Source of the DNA: VRUE01 sp044867645
GTDB lineage: Bacteria > Actinomycetota > Thermoleophilia > Solirubrobacterales > 70-9
DNA length: 13,277 nt
Assembly (NCBI GenBank): GCA_044867645.1
Contig: JBIOVI010000022.1
Span: forward strand, 1-13,277
Direction: 5' to 3'
The position numbers were made by a program, and so were the translations under genes. The notes under the pieces were generated by a model, which saw nothing but the letters and a program-made list of their open reading frames with translations, was not told the DNA's origin and searched no databases. Shown one piece after another: positions 6,661-12,912 of the stretch. The first letter of the stretch is position 1. Each line of letters begins with the position of its first letter.

Positions 6661-6887
6661 CAGTCCGACCGGTTGAGCCCGAAGCCGACCCGGTGCTCGC
6701 CCGAGTCGATGCGCAAAAAGGCGACCTTGCCGAGGTAGACGGAGAGGACGCCATCCTCGGTCTTAACGTCGTGCCAACCGCCCTTCTCCACCTGCTTGCG
6801 AAGGTCCTTCAGCTCGTCTTCGGTAAGCCGGACCGGGACGACCTGGCCGCCCTCGAAGCCGATCTCCACCTTCTGCGCGTCCGCCAT
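6660..6887 (-). CDS. Small DUF3107-like protein
   Basis: The 75-residue soluble protein reads KVEIGFEGGQ near its start and ends in RVGFGLNRSD. A KVEIG-type first strand, a helix (TEDELKDLRKQVEKGG), a LYLGKVAFLRI-like strand and a terminal VGFG are the layout of DUF3107, a short actinobacterial family of unknown role. The middle is more charged than I would expect, so I call it DUF3107-like and not certain. It overlaps both neighbours by a single base (TGATG junctions at 6887 and 6660), the signature of tight translational coupling with methylmalonyl-CoA epimerase upstream and the methyltransferase downstream. GAGAGGAG lies 5 nt before its start codon. That it is a real gene is very likely; its function is unknown. 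Confidence 0.82.
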   Translation of the reverse strand: MADAQKVEIGFEGGQVVPVRLTEDELKDLRKQVEKGGWHDVKTEDGVLSVYLGKVAFLRIDSGEHRVGFGLNRSD

Positions 6888-7300
6888 CAGTGCTCCTCTC
6901 CGCTTGGTTCGACGATCTCGGTCAGCACACCGCCGGTCGAGCGCGGCTGGATGAACGCCACCCTGCTTCCGCGAATGCCCACCCGCGCCTTGCTGTCGAT
7001 CAGCTCGAGGCCGGCGTCTGAAAGCTTCTCCAGCGTGGCATCGATGTCGTCCACGGCGTAAGCGACGTGGTGCAGCTTCGGGCCCTTGCGATCGAGGAAC
7101 TTGCCGATCGGCGTGTCCGGGGCGAGTGGGCGCATCAGCTCGACGTGTCCGTCGCCGACGTCGAGCAGCACCGCCTCCACCCCCTGCGACTCGACCGTCT
7201 CACGGTGGGCAACGGTCATCTCGAAGGTCTTGGCATAGAGATCGAGTGCCGTGTCGATGTCCTCGACTGCAACGCCGATGTGGTCGATCTTGCCGAACAT
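6887..7300 (-). CDS. mce: Methylmalonyl-CoA epimerase (VOC superfamily)
   Basis: The 137-residue protein has the paired beta-alpha-beta-beta-beta modules of the vicinal oxygen chelate fold. It interconverts the R and S epimers of methylmalonyl-CoA, linking propionyl-CoA carboxylase to methylmalonyl-CoA mutase in the cytosol. The start FGKIDHIGVAVEDID gives metal ligand His7. GHVELMRP (Glu54) aligns with the second ligand position, GPKLHHVAYAVDDID gives His77/78, and GVLTEIVEP gives Glu128. The His78-Glu128 spacing of 50 equals that of the Propionibacterium enzyme (His91-Glu141). APDTPIGKFLDRKG before the second module is also typical. The length matches the family. The gene starts 11 nt after the DUF1385 gene and overlaps the next gene by one base. 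No mutase or carboxylase gene is in the window. Other VOC enzymes are possible but less likely. Confidence 0.92.
   Translation of the reverse strand: MFGKIDHIGVAVEDIDTALDLYAKTFEMTVAHRETVESQGVEAVLLDVGDGHVELMRPLAPDTPIGKFLDRKGPKLHHVAYAVDDIDATLEKLSDAGLELIDSKARVGIRGSRVAFIQPRSTGGVLTEIVEPSGEEH
6893..6900 (-). promoter_or_regulatory. Shine-Dalgarno site of the DUF3107-like gene
   Basis: The minus strand reads GAGAGGAG, 5 nt before the ATG at 6887 and inside the 3' end of mce. It supports this start and independent re-initiation within the operon. Confidence 0.7.
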
Positions 7301-7311
7301 GCGGCGGCAGT

Positions 7312-8136
7312 CTACGTTGCGGGAGGTGGCTCGCCCTCGGCGGACGCCGGGCGCTCGACCCGGAGGATCTCGGCCAGAGCCGCGATCCCCACCTGCAGCT
7401 GATCGGGAGTCGGCTCCTTAGTTGCGAGCCGGCGCTGGATCTCGCGTCCCGGCGTGTGGAACGCCTCGGCCAGGGGAGCGCCGTGATTGCGGTCACTCCA
7501 GGCGAACATCTCGACCGCGAGCGAGGCGCCGCCCAGCCCGACGGCGGCGCGTGCCAGGGGGCTCGGTCGCTCCACCAGCCGCTCCAGCATCACGGTGCCG
7601 CCCGCCGAGAGCAGCATCATCGGCGCGATCAGGTTGGAGCCGCAGCGGTCATGCTCCTTGGGCACCGTAGCCGGGTCCTCGACCCCCTGCTCGTAAGCGG
7701 CGATCGCCTTGTGCTCGACCCCGTGGTAGGCGGCCAGATCGCGGTCGGTCAACGCGACCACGGCCGGCACCGCTCCAATCGTCTGCACCAGGCCCTCGCG
7801 CAGGGCGGAGCTCGCCAACCTGCGACGCAGTGCCGCGGTCGCGACCAGAGTCGTGCCGATCGCCGCGACCACCCGCCAGTCCTCAAAGGGCAGCCTCGCC
7901 GCCGGCAGGCGCCGGCGCACCAGCGGCAGCACGGCCAGTGCCTCGAGCAGTTTCAGCGGTCCTCGCAAACCCGGGAGACGCCCCGCCAGCTTCGGCGCCA
8001 ACTCCGGTTTGCGCTCCGAGGCGACCTGAACCTCGCCGTCGCTGTCGCGCACAGCAGCTGCCCAGTGGGTCGGCCCGTGGATCAGCAAGCCGTTGCGTAG
8101 CGCCATACCCCCAAGTCGCAGCTTCTCCGAAGCCAT
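7312..8136 (-). CDS. DUF1385 (YqhQ-like) membrane protein
   Basis: From the ATG at 8134-8136 the protein has 274 residues. It carries the DUF1385 hallmarks: an opening KLRLGGMALRNGLLIHGPTHWA (the family's GGQAV...GVMMRGP region), YHGVEHKAIAAYE at about 137-149 and HDRCGSNLI at about 162-170. Hydrophobic helices surround these. The family, represented by Bacillus YqhQ, is a conserved multi-pass membrane protein; a metal-binding role for the His/Cys motifs is plausible but unproven. An upstream ATG at 8181 would add 15 residues without family similarity. The inner start is preferred because a TATCGT element lies exactly 6 nt before it, as for a leaderless mRNA. It is the first gene of a four-gene minus-strand operon with mce, the DUF3107-like gene and the methyltransferase. 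Confidence 0.86.
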   Translation of the reverse strand: MASEKLRLGGMALRNGLLIHGPTHWAAAVRDSDGEVQVASERKPELAPKLAGRLPGLRGPLKLLEALAVLPLVRRRLPAARLPFEDWRVVAAIGTTLVATAALRRRLASSALREGLVQTIGAVPAVVALTDRDLAAYHGVEHKAIAAYEQGVEDPATVPKEHDRCGSNLIAPMMLLSAGGTVMLERLVERPSPLARAAVGLGGASLAVEMFAWSDRNHGAPLAEAFHTPGREIQRRLATKEPTPDQLQVGIAALAEILRVERPASAEGEPPPAT

Positions 8137-8142
8137 GGTCGG

Positions 8143-8148
8143 ACGATA
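8143..8148 (-). promoter_or_regulatory. Leaderless-type -10 element of the DUF1385-mce operon
   Basis: The minus strand reads TATCGT, which fits the actinobacterial TANNNT -10 pattern. Its last base is 6 nt before the A of the ATG at 8136, so transcription starting at +7 would begin on the start codon. No -35 box and no Shine-Dalgarno site are visible. Confidence 0.5.
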
Positions 8149-8183
8149 GACGAGGCCGGAGGTCGCCCTGGCCTCGTCCACGC

Positions 8184-8217
8184 CCGACGACCGCGCAATT
8201 GCGAGCGCGGTCGTCGG
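8184..8217 (-). terminator. Perfect 13-bp hairpin upstream of the DUF1385 gene (hairpin B)
   Basis: CCGACGACCGCGC (8184-8196) and GCGCGGTCGTCGG (8205-8217) pair perfectly around an 8-nt loop. On the minus strand it is the second of two strong hairpins read after rarA and lies about 35 nt before the -10 of the DUF1385 gene. It may be a backup terminator, or an operator or structural element of the operon promoter. Confidence 0.6.
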
Positions 8218-8241
8218 ATCCCCCCTGATTCCCCTTTATTC

Positions 8242-8276
8242 CCGACCGGAGGCCCCCAGTCCAGGCCTCCGGTCGG
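8242..8276 (-). terminator. Perfect 13-bp hairpin terminator after rarA (hairpin A)
   Basis: CCGACCGGAGGCC (8242-8254) and GGCCTCCGGTCGG (8264-8276) pair perfectly around a 9-nt loop, 77 nt beyond the rarA stop. There is no U-tract. Position and stability suggest it ends rarA transcription. Confidence 0.7.
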
Positions 8277-8279
8277 TGT

Positions 8280-8314
8280 GTCGGCTCTCCCTGGCTCTAG
8301 CTTGGAAAGCCGAC
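8280..8314. repeat. Third inverted repeat in the rarA-DUF1385 gap
   Basis: GTCGGCT (8280-8286) and AGCCGAC (8308-8314) are perfectly complementary over 7 bp with a 21-nt loop. It lies between the rarA stop and hairpin A. Taken with hairpins A and B, nearly all of the 217-nt gap at 8137-8353 is potentially base-paired. I see no small gene in this gap. Confidence 0.4.
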
Positions 8315-8353
8315 CTTTGAAACACGGCGTCTATGGAGAAGTTGCGCCTGCGG

Positions 8354-9724
8354 CTAGCTGCCTGCGCGGCCACCCGAGAACCTCTTGCGGAGCGCCTCGA
8401 GGCGCCGTCCAAGCTCCGCCTCAAAGCCGCGGTCGGTGGGGTCGTAGAAGCGCAGGTCCTCCAAACCCGCTGGCATCAGCGGCTGGTCGCTGACGCCTCC
8501 CGGCTCGTCGTGGGCGTAGCGATAACCGTCGCCGCGGCCGAGCACCCCCGCCCCCGGGTAGTGGGCGTCGCGGAGATAGTCGGGCGGGGTCTTGGCTCCG
8601 TTCTCCCGAACCTCCCCACGAGCTCGTCCCAGCGCTTTGTAGGAGGCGTTGGACTTCGGCGCGAGCGCCAGGTAGACGGCGGCCTGGGCGAGGTTGAGCG
8701 CGCACTCGGGCAGACCGACCCGGTCGACGGCGCGGGCGGCAGCGTCCGCCACGAGCAGCGCCTGCGGATCGGCGTTGCCGACGTCCTCGGAAGCCAGGAT
8801 GACCATGCGGCGGGCGATGAAGCGCGGGTCCTCACCTCCCTCCAGCATCACCGCCAGGTAGTAGAGGGAGGCATCGACGTCGGAACCGCGGGTCGCCTTG
8901 ATCCAGGCCGAGACGAAGTCGTAGTGACGGTCGCCCGCGCGGTCGTAGTCGAGCGCCTTGCGCTGCAAAGCGTCCTCGATGGCGGCGACGTCAATCGCAT
9001 CCGACTTTGACCCCACCCCAGCGTGGTCAAAGTCGGATGCGCGCGCGACAGCGCGCTCCAGAGCCGAGAGGGCGACGCGGGCGTCGCCGCCGGAGCGATG
9101 CGCCAGCATCGCCAGGGCGGCGTCCTCGACCGGCGGCGGGTCGGCGAGCCCGTGCTCGGGATCCGCAAGCGCCCGCCGCAGCAACTCCTCGACCTGCTCA
9201 GCGGTGAGCGGCTGCAACTCGTAGATCTGGCAGCGCGAGAGCAAGGCGGAGTTGACCTCGAAGTAGGGGTTCTCGGTGGTCGCCCCGATCAGCGTCAGCA
9301 GCCCCTCCTCCACCGCAGGCAATAGCGCGTCCTGCTGGGCCTTGTTGAAGCGATGGATCTCGTCCAAGAACAAGATCGTCGGCCGCCCGGAGTCACGGCG
9401 CCGCTCTCGGGCCCGCTCGATCACCCCGCGGATCTCGGCTTTCCCAGCATTGACGGCGGACTCCTCCTCAAAAGCCCCATCGGCCCGCGACGCCGCAACC
9501 CGAGCAAGCGTCGTCTTCCCAGACCCCGGCGGCCCGTACAGGATCGCCGAGTGCGGATGCCCCGACTCAATTGCGGTCCTCAGCGCCGATCCCTCCCCAA
9601 GCACATGCTCCTGCCCCACCAGCTCATCGAGCGACCGCGGCCGCATCCGCACGGCCAGAGGTGCATCGGTAGCCACCGCCTCAGCTGGGCGTTCCTCGTC
9701 GCTTCCAAAGAGCCGATCGGGCAC
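8354..9724 (-). CDS. rarA: RarA (MgsA/WRNIP1-family) recombination factor, AAA+ ATPase
   Basis: The 456-residue protein acts at stalled replication forks in the cytoplasm as a clamp-loader-like AAA+ ATPase. It shows RPRSLDELVGQEHVLG at 28-43, Walker A GPPGSGKTT at 64-72, Walker B LFLDEIHRFNKAQQD at 118-132, sensor 1 GATTENPYFE at 147-156, an Arg finger in LLSRCQ (Arg164) and GGDARVALSALE at 212-223. The RarA-specific C-terminal half follows: GDRHYDFVSAWIKATRGSD at 264-282, ASEDVGNADPQALLVA at 311-326, APKSNASYKAL at 355-365 and YRYAHDEPGG at 401-410. The start is GTG (9722-9724) with no Shine-Dalgarno site. Residues 228-243, in the linker between the AAA+ lid and the C-terminal domain, are encoded by a perfect palindrome, probably an in-frame insertion. 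The active-site motifs look intact. Confidence 0.95.
   Translation of the reverse strand: MPDRLFGSDEERPAEAVATDAPLAVRMRPRSLDELVGQEHVLGEGSALRTAIESGHPHSAILYGPPGSGKTTLARVAASRADGAFEEESAVNAGKAEIRGVIERARERRRDSGRPTILFLDEIHRFNKAQQDALLPAVEEGLLTLIGATTENPYFEVNSALLSRCQIYELQPLTAEQVEELLRRALADPEHGLADPPPVEDAALAMLAHRSGGDARVALSALERAVARASDFDHAGVGSKSDAIDVAAIEDALQRKALDYDRAGDRHYDFVSAWIKATRGSDVDASLYYLAVMLEGGEDPRFIARRMVILASEDVGNADPQALLVADAAARAVDRVGLPECALNLAQAAVYLALAPKSNASYKALGRARGEVRENGAKTPPDYLRDAHYPGAGVLGRGDGYRYAHDEPGGVSDQPLMPAGLEDLRFYDPTDRGFEAELGRRLEALRKRFSGGRAGS
8996..9041. repeat. Perfect 17-bp palindromic element embedded in rarA
   Basis: CGCATCCGACTTTGACC (8996-9012) is the exact reverse complement of 9025-9041, separated by a 12-nt loop. 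The stem is much more AT-balanced than the surrounding coding sequence. It encodes RarA residues 228-243 (about RASDFDHAGVGSKSDA) and keeps the frame. It is immediately followed on the plus strand by a second small hairpin, GCGCGC-GACA-GCGCGC (9041-9056). No second copy is present in this window. Confidence 0.85.
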
Positions 9725-9948
9725 CGTTAGGTGAGTATGAACATGGAAGAGGCCGGCGCTGAAGCCTCAGCTCTCGCGGACAGTGGGGGTGCCGCTGGGA
9801 GCCGGGGGAGATCTCGGCGGTGCCTCGCGAAGCGGCCACGGCTGAGCGATTCCCGCCGCGAAGCGGCAGCAGATTTCACCGCCGCAGGCGATGATGGGCA
9901 CCCCCGACACCGCCCCCGACTCCCCCCACACCGCCTACAATCGCCACC
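9725..9948. other. Divergent intergenic region between rarA and the aldehyde dehydrogenase gene
   Basis: This 224-nt gap holds no gene I can support. It contains the TACAAT promoter of the dehydrogenase, an 11-bp direct repeat CGCGAAGCGGC (9826-9836 and 9857-9867, the second inside a GCCGC-GAA-GCGGC hairpin at 9855-9867), and a distant perfect 9-bp inverted repeat GGGGGTGCC (9785-9793) / GGCACCCCC (9897-9905). On the minus strand CATACT (9736-9741 region) is a weak candidate -10 for rarA. Confidence 0.5.
9936..9941 (+). promoter_or_regulatory. Leaderless-type -10 element of the aldehyde dehydrogenase-ccm run
   Basis: TACAAT matches five of six consensus bases and lies 7 nt before the ATG at 9949, so the transcript would begin at or one base before the start codon. 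The 30 nt upstream of the ATG contain no Shine-Dalgarno sequence and no recognisable -35 box. This fits leaderless translation, which is common in actinobacteria. Confidence 0.6.
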
Positions 9949-11544
9949 ATGGAGATCGCCACGCAGCCCCAAACCGCCCAGTCCACGCTCGAGTCCTTCA
10001 ACCCAGCCACCGGCGAGTTGGTCGGATCGGTGGCAACCATCACCCCGGATGAAGTCCAGGCAGTCGTCGACGACGTCGCCCGCATCCAGCCCGCCTGGGC
10101 CGAGCTCAGCCTCGATGACCGGGCGCGCTACATGCGCCGCGCCGCCGACGCCCTGCTCGACGACATCGACCAGATCGCCGAGCTGCTCGTAAACGAGCAA
10201 GGCAAGCCTCGCGCCGAGGCCTACACGATGGAGCTGCTGCCAACCGTCGACGCGCTGCACTGGTGCGCCAAGGCCGGCCCGAAGATCCTCGCCGACGAGA
10301 AGGTGCGGATGTCGCAGGCCTTCCTGGCGAGCAAGAAAGGCCGCTTCACCTACGAGCCGATGGGTGTCGTCGGCGTGATCGCGCCCTGGAACTACCCCTG
10401 GTCGATCCCCTTCGGCGAGGTGGCGATCGCGCTGATGGCGGGCAACGGCGTCGTCCTCAAGCCGGCCAGCCTGACGCCGCTGCTGGGCGAGGCGATCCGC
10501 CGGGTCTTCGAGAAGGGCGGCCTGCCCGAGGGCCTGGTCCGCGTCGTCCACGGCGGCGGCGCGGTCGGCGACGCGCTGGCCCGCTCCAGCGCCAGCAAGA
10601 TCTTCTTCACCGGTTCAGTTGACGTCGGCCGGGTGGTCGGCGAGGTCTGCGCCCAGCAGCTGAAGGGCTCGGTGCTCGAGCTCGGCGGCAAGGACCCGAT
10701 GATCGTCTGCGCCGACGCCGACCTCGGCAACGCGATCTCAGGTGCCGTCTGGGGCGGCTTCGCCAACGCCGGCCAGACCTGCTCGGGGATCGAGCGCGTC
10801 TACGTCGTCCGCGAGATCGCCGACCGCTTCGTCGAGGGCGTCGTCCGCGAGACGCGGCAGTTGCGGCTCGGCAACCCGCTCGAGTGGGAGACCGAGATCG
10901 GCCCGATGACCTCCGACGGGCAGTACGCGATCGTCGTCGATCTGATCGAGGACGCGGTCGCCTCCGGTGCGACCAAGCTCTGCGGCGGGCCGACCGACGT
11001 CGCCGGCCTCTCCGGCAAGTTCGTCGCCCCGACCGTGCTGACCGGAGTAACGCACGAGATGCGGATCATGCGCGAGGAGGTCTTCGGCCCGGTGCTGCCG
11101 ATCGTCGTCGTCGACTCCGAGCAAGAGGCGATCGAACTCGCCAACGACTCCGAGTTCGGCCTCGGCGCCTCGGTCTGGACCAAGGACCGCCAGAAGGGGG
11201 CGCGGATCGCACGCCGGATCGAATCGGGGATGGTCTGGGTCAACGACCACTCCTTCAGCCACGGCGCCTGCCAGTGCGCCTGGGGCGGCGTCAAGGACTC
11301 CGGCGTCGGTCGCTCGCACTCCAAATTCGGCTTCTACGAGTGCGTCAACGTCAAGATGAACGCCTGGGAGCCAGGCCTCACGCGCGACTTCTGGTGGCAT
11401 CCCTACGACCAGACTTTGGGCGAAGCGGTGCGCGCCTCGGCAAAGCTGCTCTACGGCAAGGGCGCGATGCGCACCCAGGCCCTGCGCGAGGGCGCCGGTC
11501 CCCTGCTGAAGGTCGGCCTGCGCACGTTGAAGAAGCGCGGCTGA
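9949..11544 (+). CDS. NAD(P)-dependent aldehyde dehydrogenase (ALDH superfamily)
   Basis: The 531-residue protein has the full ALDH catalytic set: VIAPWNYPW with Asn148, Lys171 in VVLKPASLTP, the cofactor-binding FTGSVDVGR at 220-228, general base Glu244 in LELGGKDP, nucleophile Cys278 in FANAGQTCSG and the EEVFGPVLP motif at 376-384. It should oxidise an aldehyde to its acid with NAD or NADP. The substrate cannot be inferred; ASVLELGGKDP-type sequences occur in succinate-semialdehyde and broad-range enzymes. About 50 residues beyond the usual C-terminus (481-531, starting FWWHPYDQTL and ending KVGLRTLKKRG) form a basic, partly hydrophobic tail that might bind membrane. The start is fixed by a leaderless-type promoter. 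ccmA starts only 10 nt after its stop, so it probably shares a transcript with the cytochrome c maturation genes. Confidence 0.93.
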   Translation: MEIATQPQTAQSTLESFNPATGELVGSVATITPDEVQAVVDDVARIQPAWAELSLDDRARYMRRAADALLDDIDQIAELLVNEQGKPRAEAYTMELLPTVDALHWCAKAGPKILADEKVRMSQAFLASKKGRFTYEPMGVVGVIAPWNYPWSIPFGEVAIALMAGNGVVLKPASLTPLLGEAIRRVFEKGGLPEGLVRVVHGGGAVGDALARSSASKIFFTGSVDVGRVVGEVCAQQLKGSVLELGGKDPMIVCADADLGNAISGAVWGGFANAGQTCSGIERVYVVREIADRFVEGVVRETRQLRLGNPLEWETEIGPMTSDGQYAIVVDLIEDAVASGATKLCGGPTDVAGLSGKFVAPTVLTGVTHEMRIMREEVFGPVLPIVVVDSEQEAIELANDSEFGLGASVWTKDRQKGARIARRIESGMVWVNDHSFSHGACQCAWGGVKDSGVGRSHSKFGFYECVNVKMNAWEPGLTRDFWWHPYDQTLGEAVRASAKLLYGKGAMRTQALREGAGPLLKVGLRTLKKRG

Positions 11545-11554
11545 CCTCCTCGCC

Positions 11555-12205
11555 GTGAGCACGGCGATCGAGCTGCGTAGCCTGCGACGGGATTTCGGCG
11601 AACGTGCCGCCCTCGTCGGCGTTGACCTTTCGCTTCAGCGAGGGGAATCGCTCTTGGTGCTGGGGCCCAACGGCGCCGGCAAGACGACCCTGCTGCGCAT
11701 CCTCGCCACCCTGCTGCGGCCGAGCGGCGGCGAAGCGAGGGTTTTCGGCGCCGTTCTCCCCGGCGACGCCTGGAAGGTCCGCGGCAAGATCGGCCTGCTC
11801 GGCCACGACGCCCTCCTCTACCGAGACCTCAGCGGCCGGGAGAACCTTCGCTTCCACTCCCGCTTGCATGGGATCGCACCCAAGATTGCCGAGGCGCGGA
11901 TCTCGGCGCTGCTTGCGGCCGTTGGTATGGAGCAGCGCGCCGGCGATCGGGTTGCGGAGCTATCCGCCGGGATGAGGCAGCGGCTTGCCGCGTGCCGCTG
12001 CGTCCTGCACGAACCCGACCTGCTGCTGCTCGACGAGCCCGACTCGAACCTCGACGCCGAGGGACGCGAGCTGGTGGGGCAGCTGATCGCAGCTTCGCCC
12101 GACCGCACCCGGGTGTTAGTCAGCCACGACCCGGAGCGCTTTCGCGCCGAGTCCGACCAGGTGCTGACGCTTGGCGTCGGCGAGTCGGCGGTGGCGGTCG
12201 CATGA
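11555..12205 (+). CDS. ccmA: Haem exporter ATP-binding subunit CcmA
   Basis: This 216-residue ABC ATPase energises the CcmAB(CDE) complex that releases haem-loaded CcmE in System I cytochrome c maturation, at the cytoplasmic face of the membrane. Walker A is GPNGAGKTT at 37-45. The Q-loop region reads LGHDALLY at 82-89, with Asp where the E. coli protein has Gln. The signature is LSAGMRQRL at 136-144, the CcmA-type departure from LSGGQ. Walker B is LLLLDEP at 156-162 and the switch His is His191 in VSHDPERF. The size fits CcmA, which is shorter than most ABC ATPases. The start is GTG at 11555, 10 nt after the dehydrogenase stop, without a Shine-Dalgarno site. Its stop overlaps the ccmB start (ATGA). 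The neighbours ccmB and ccmC make the identification firm. Confidence 0.92.
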   Translation: MSTAIELRSLRRDFGERAALVGVDLSLQRGESLLVLGPNGAGKTTLLRILATLLRPSGGEARVFGAVLPGDAWKVRGKIGLLGHDALLYRDLSGRENLRFHSRLHGIAPKIAEARISALLAAVGMEQRAGDRVAELSAGMRQRLAACRCVLHEPDLLLLDEPDSNLDAEGRELVGQLIAASPDRTRVLVSHDPERFRAESDQVLTLGVGESAVAVA

Positions 12206-12882
12206 CTCCCTCCCGCCTCGCCTTCACGGCGATCCTTGGCAAGGACCTGCGCGCCGAGCTCCGCACCCTGCAATCGCTGCCCGCGATGGCGCTCTTCGCG
12301 GTCACCACCTTCGTCATCTTCCGCTTCGGGCTCGACCGTAAGGCCCTCTCGGGCAGCCTCGCCGCCGGGGTGCTGTGGGCGACGCTGTTGTTCGCGGCGA
12401 TCCTCGGCATCAACCGCCTCTTCGTCGCCGAGCGCGAGGAGGGCGGCTTCGACGCGATCCGGCTCGCGCCGATCGACCGCACCGCGCTCTTCGCCGCCAA
12501 GGCGGCCGCGCTGCTCGCCTACCTGCTGGTGCTGGAGCTGATCGTCGTGCCGGTCTTCGCCGTCTTCTTCCTCGACTCGGCCGCGGCGCTGCCGCCGCTC
12601 GCTCTCGTCCTCGTCCTCGCCGACCTCGGCCTTGCCGCGACCGGGACCCTGATCTCCTCGATGGCGGTCAACTCGCGCGCTCGCGACCTGCTGGCGCCGC
12701 TCGTCCTGCTGCCGCTGGTGGTGCCGCTGATGATCGCGGCGACCGGTGCCAGCGAGCCGCTGCTGGCGCTGGGCGGTCCCGGTTACCACCGCTTCGGCAC
12801 CTGGCTTGGGGTGCTCGGCCTATACGATTTGATCTTCCTCCTCGTCGGATACGCGGTATTCGACTTCCTGCTGGAGGACTGA
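12202..12882 (+). CDS. ccmB: Haem exporter permease subunit CcmB
   Basis: The 226-residue integral membrane protein has about six hydrophobic segments (near 27-42, 52-72, 98-124, 132-156, 164-184 and 200-222). It has the CcmB features FAAILGINRLFVAERE at 64-79 and a following GGFDAIRLAPIDR at 81-93, then LISSMAVNSRARDLLAPLVLLPL at 150-172. CcmB is the membrane partner of CcmA in the complex that handles haem for cytochrome c assembly. The ATG at 12202 overlaps the ccmA stop by four bases (ATGA), implying coupled translation and matched stoichiometry. A longer reading frame from 11992 would run inside ccmA and is rejected. Its TGA is in the same frame as ccmC, 30 nt upstream of that start. Confidence 0.92.
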   Translation: MTPSRLAFTAILGKDLRAELRTLQSLPAMALFAVTTFVIFRFGLDRKALSGSLAAGVLWATLLFAAILGINRLFVAEREEGGFDAIRLAPIDRTALFAAKAAALLAYLLVLELIVVPVFAVFFLDSAAALPPLALVLVLADLGLAATGTLISSMAVNSRARDLLAPLVLLPLVVPLMIAATGASEPLLALGGPGYHRFGTWLGVLGLYDLIFLLVGYAVFDFLLED

Positions 12883-12912
12883 GGCGCCGCCGCCTCCGAC
12901 CGCGCCAAACGC

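Noticed and set aside
7126..8100. 324-codon open frame on the plus strand
   Set aside because: It is antisense to mce and the DUF1385 gene and its Arg-rich product has no recognisable motif.
11818..12789. 323-codon open frame on the minus strand across ccmA and ccmB
   Set aside because: Its product is low-complexity Arg, Glu, Gln and Asp, while the plus strand encodes clear CcmA and CcmB motifs.
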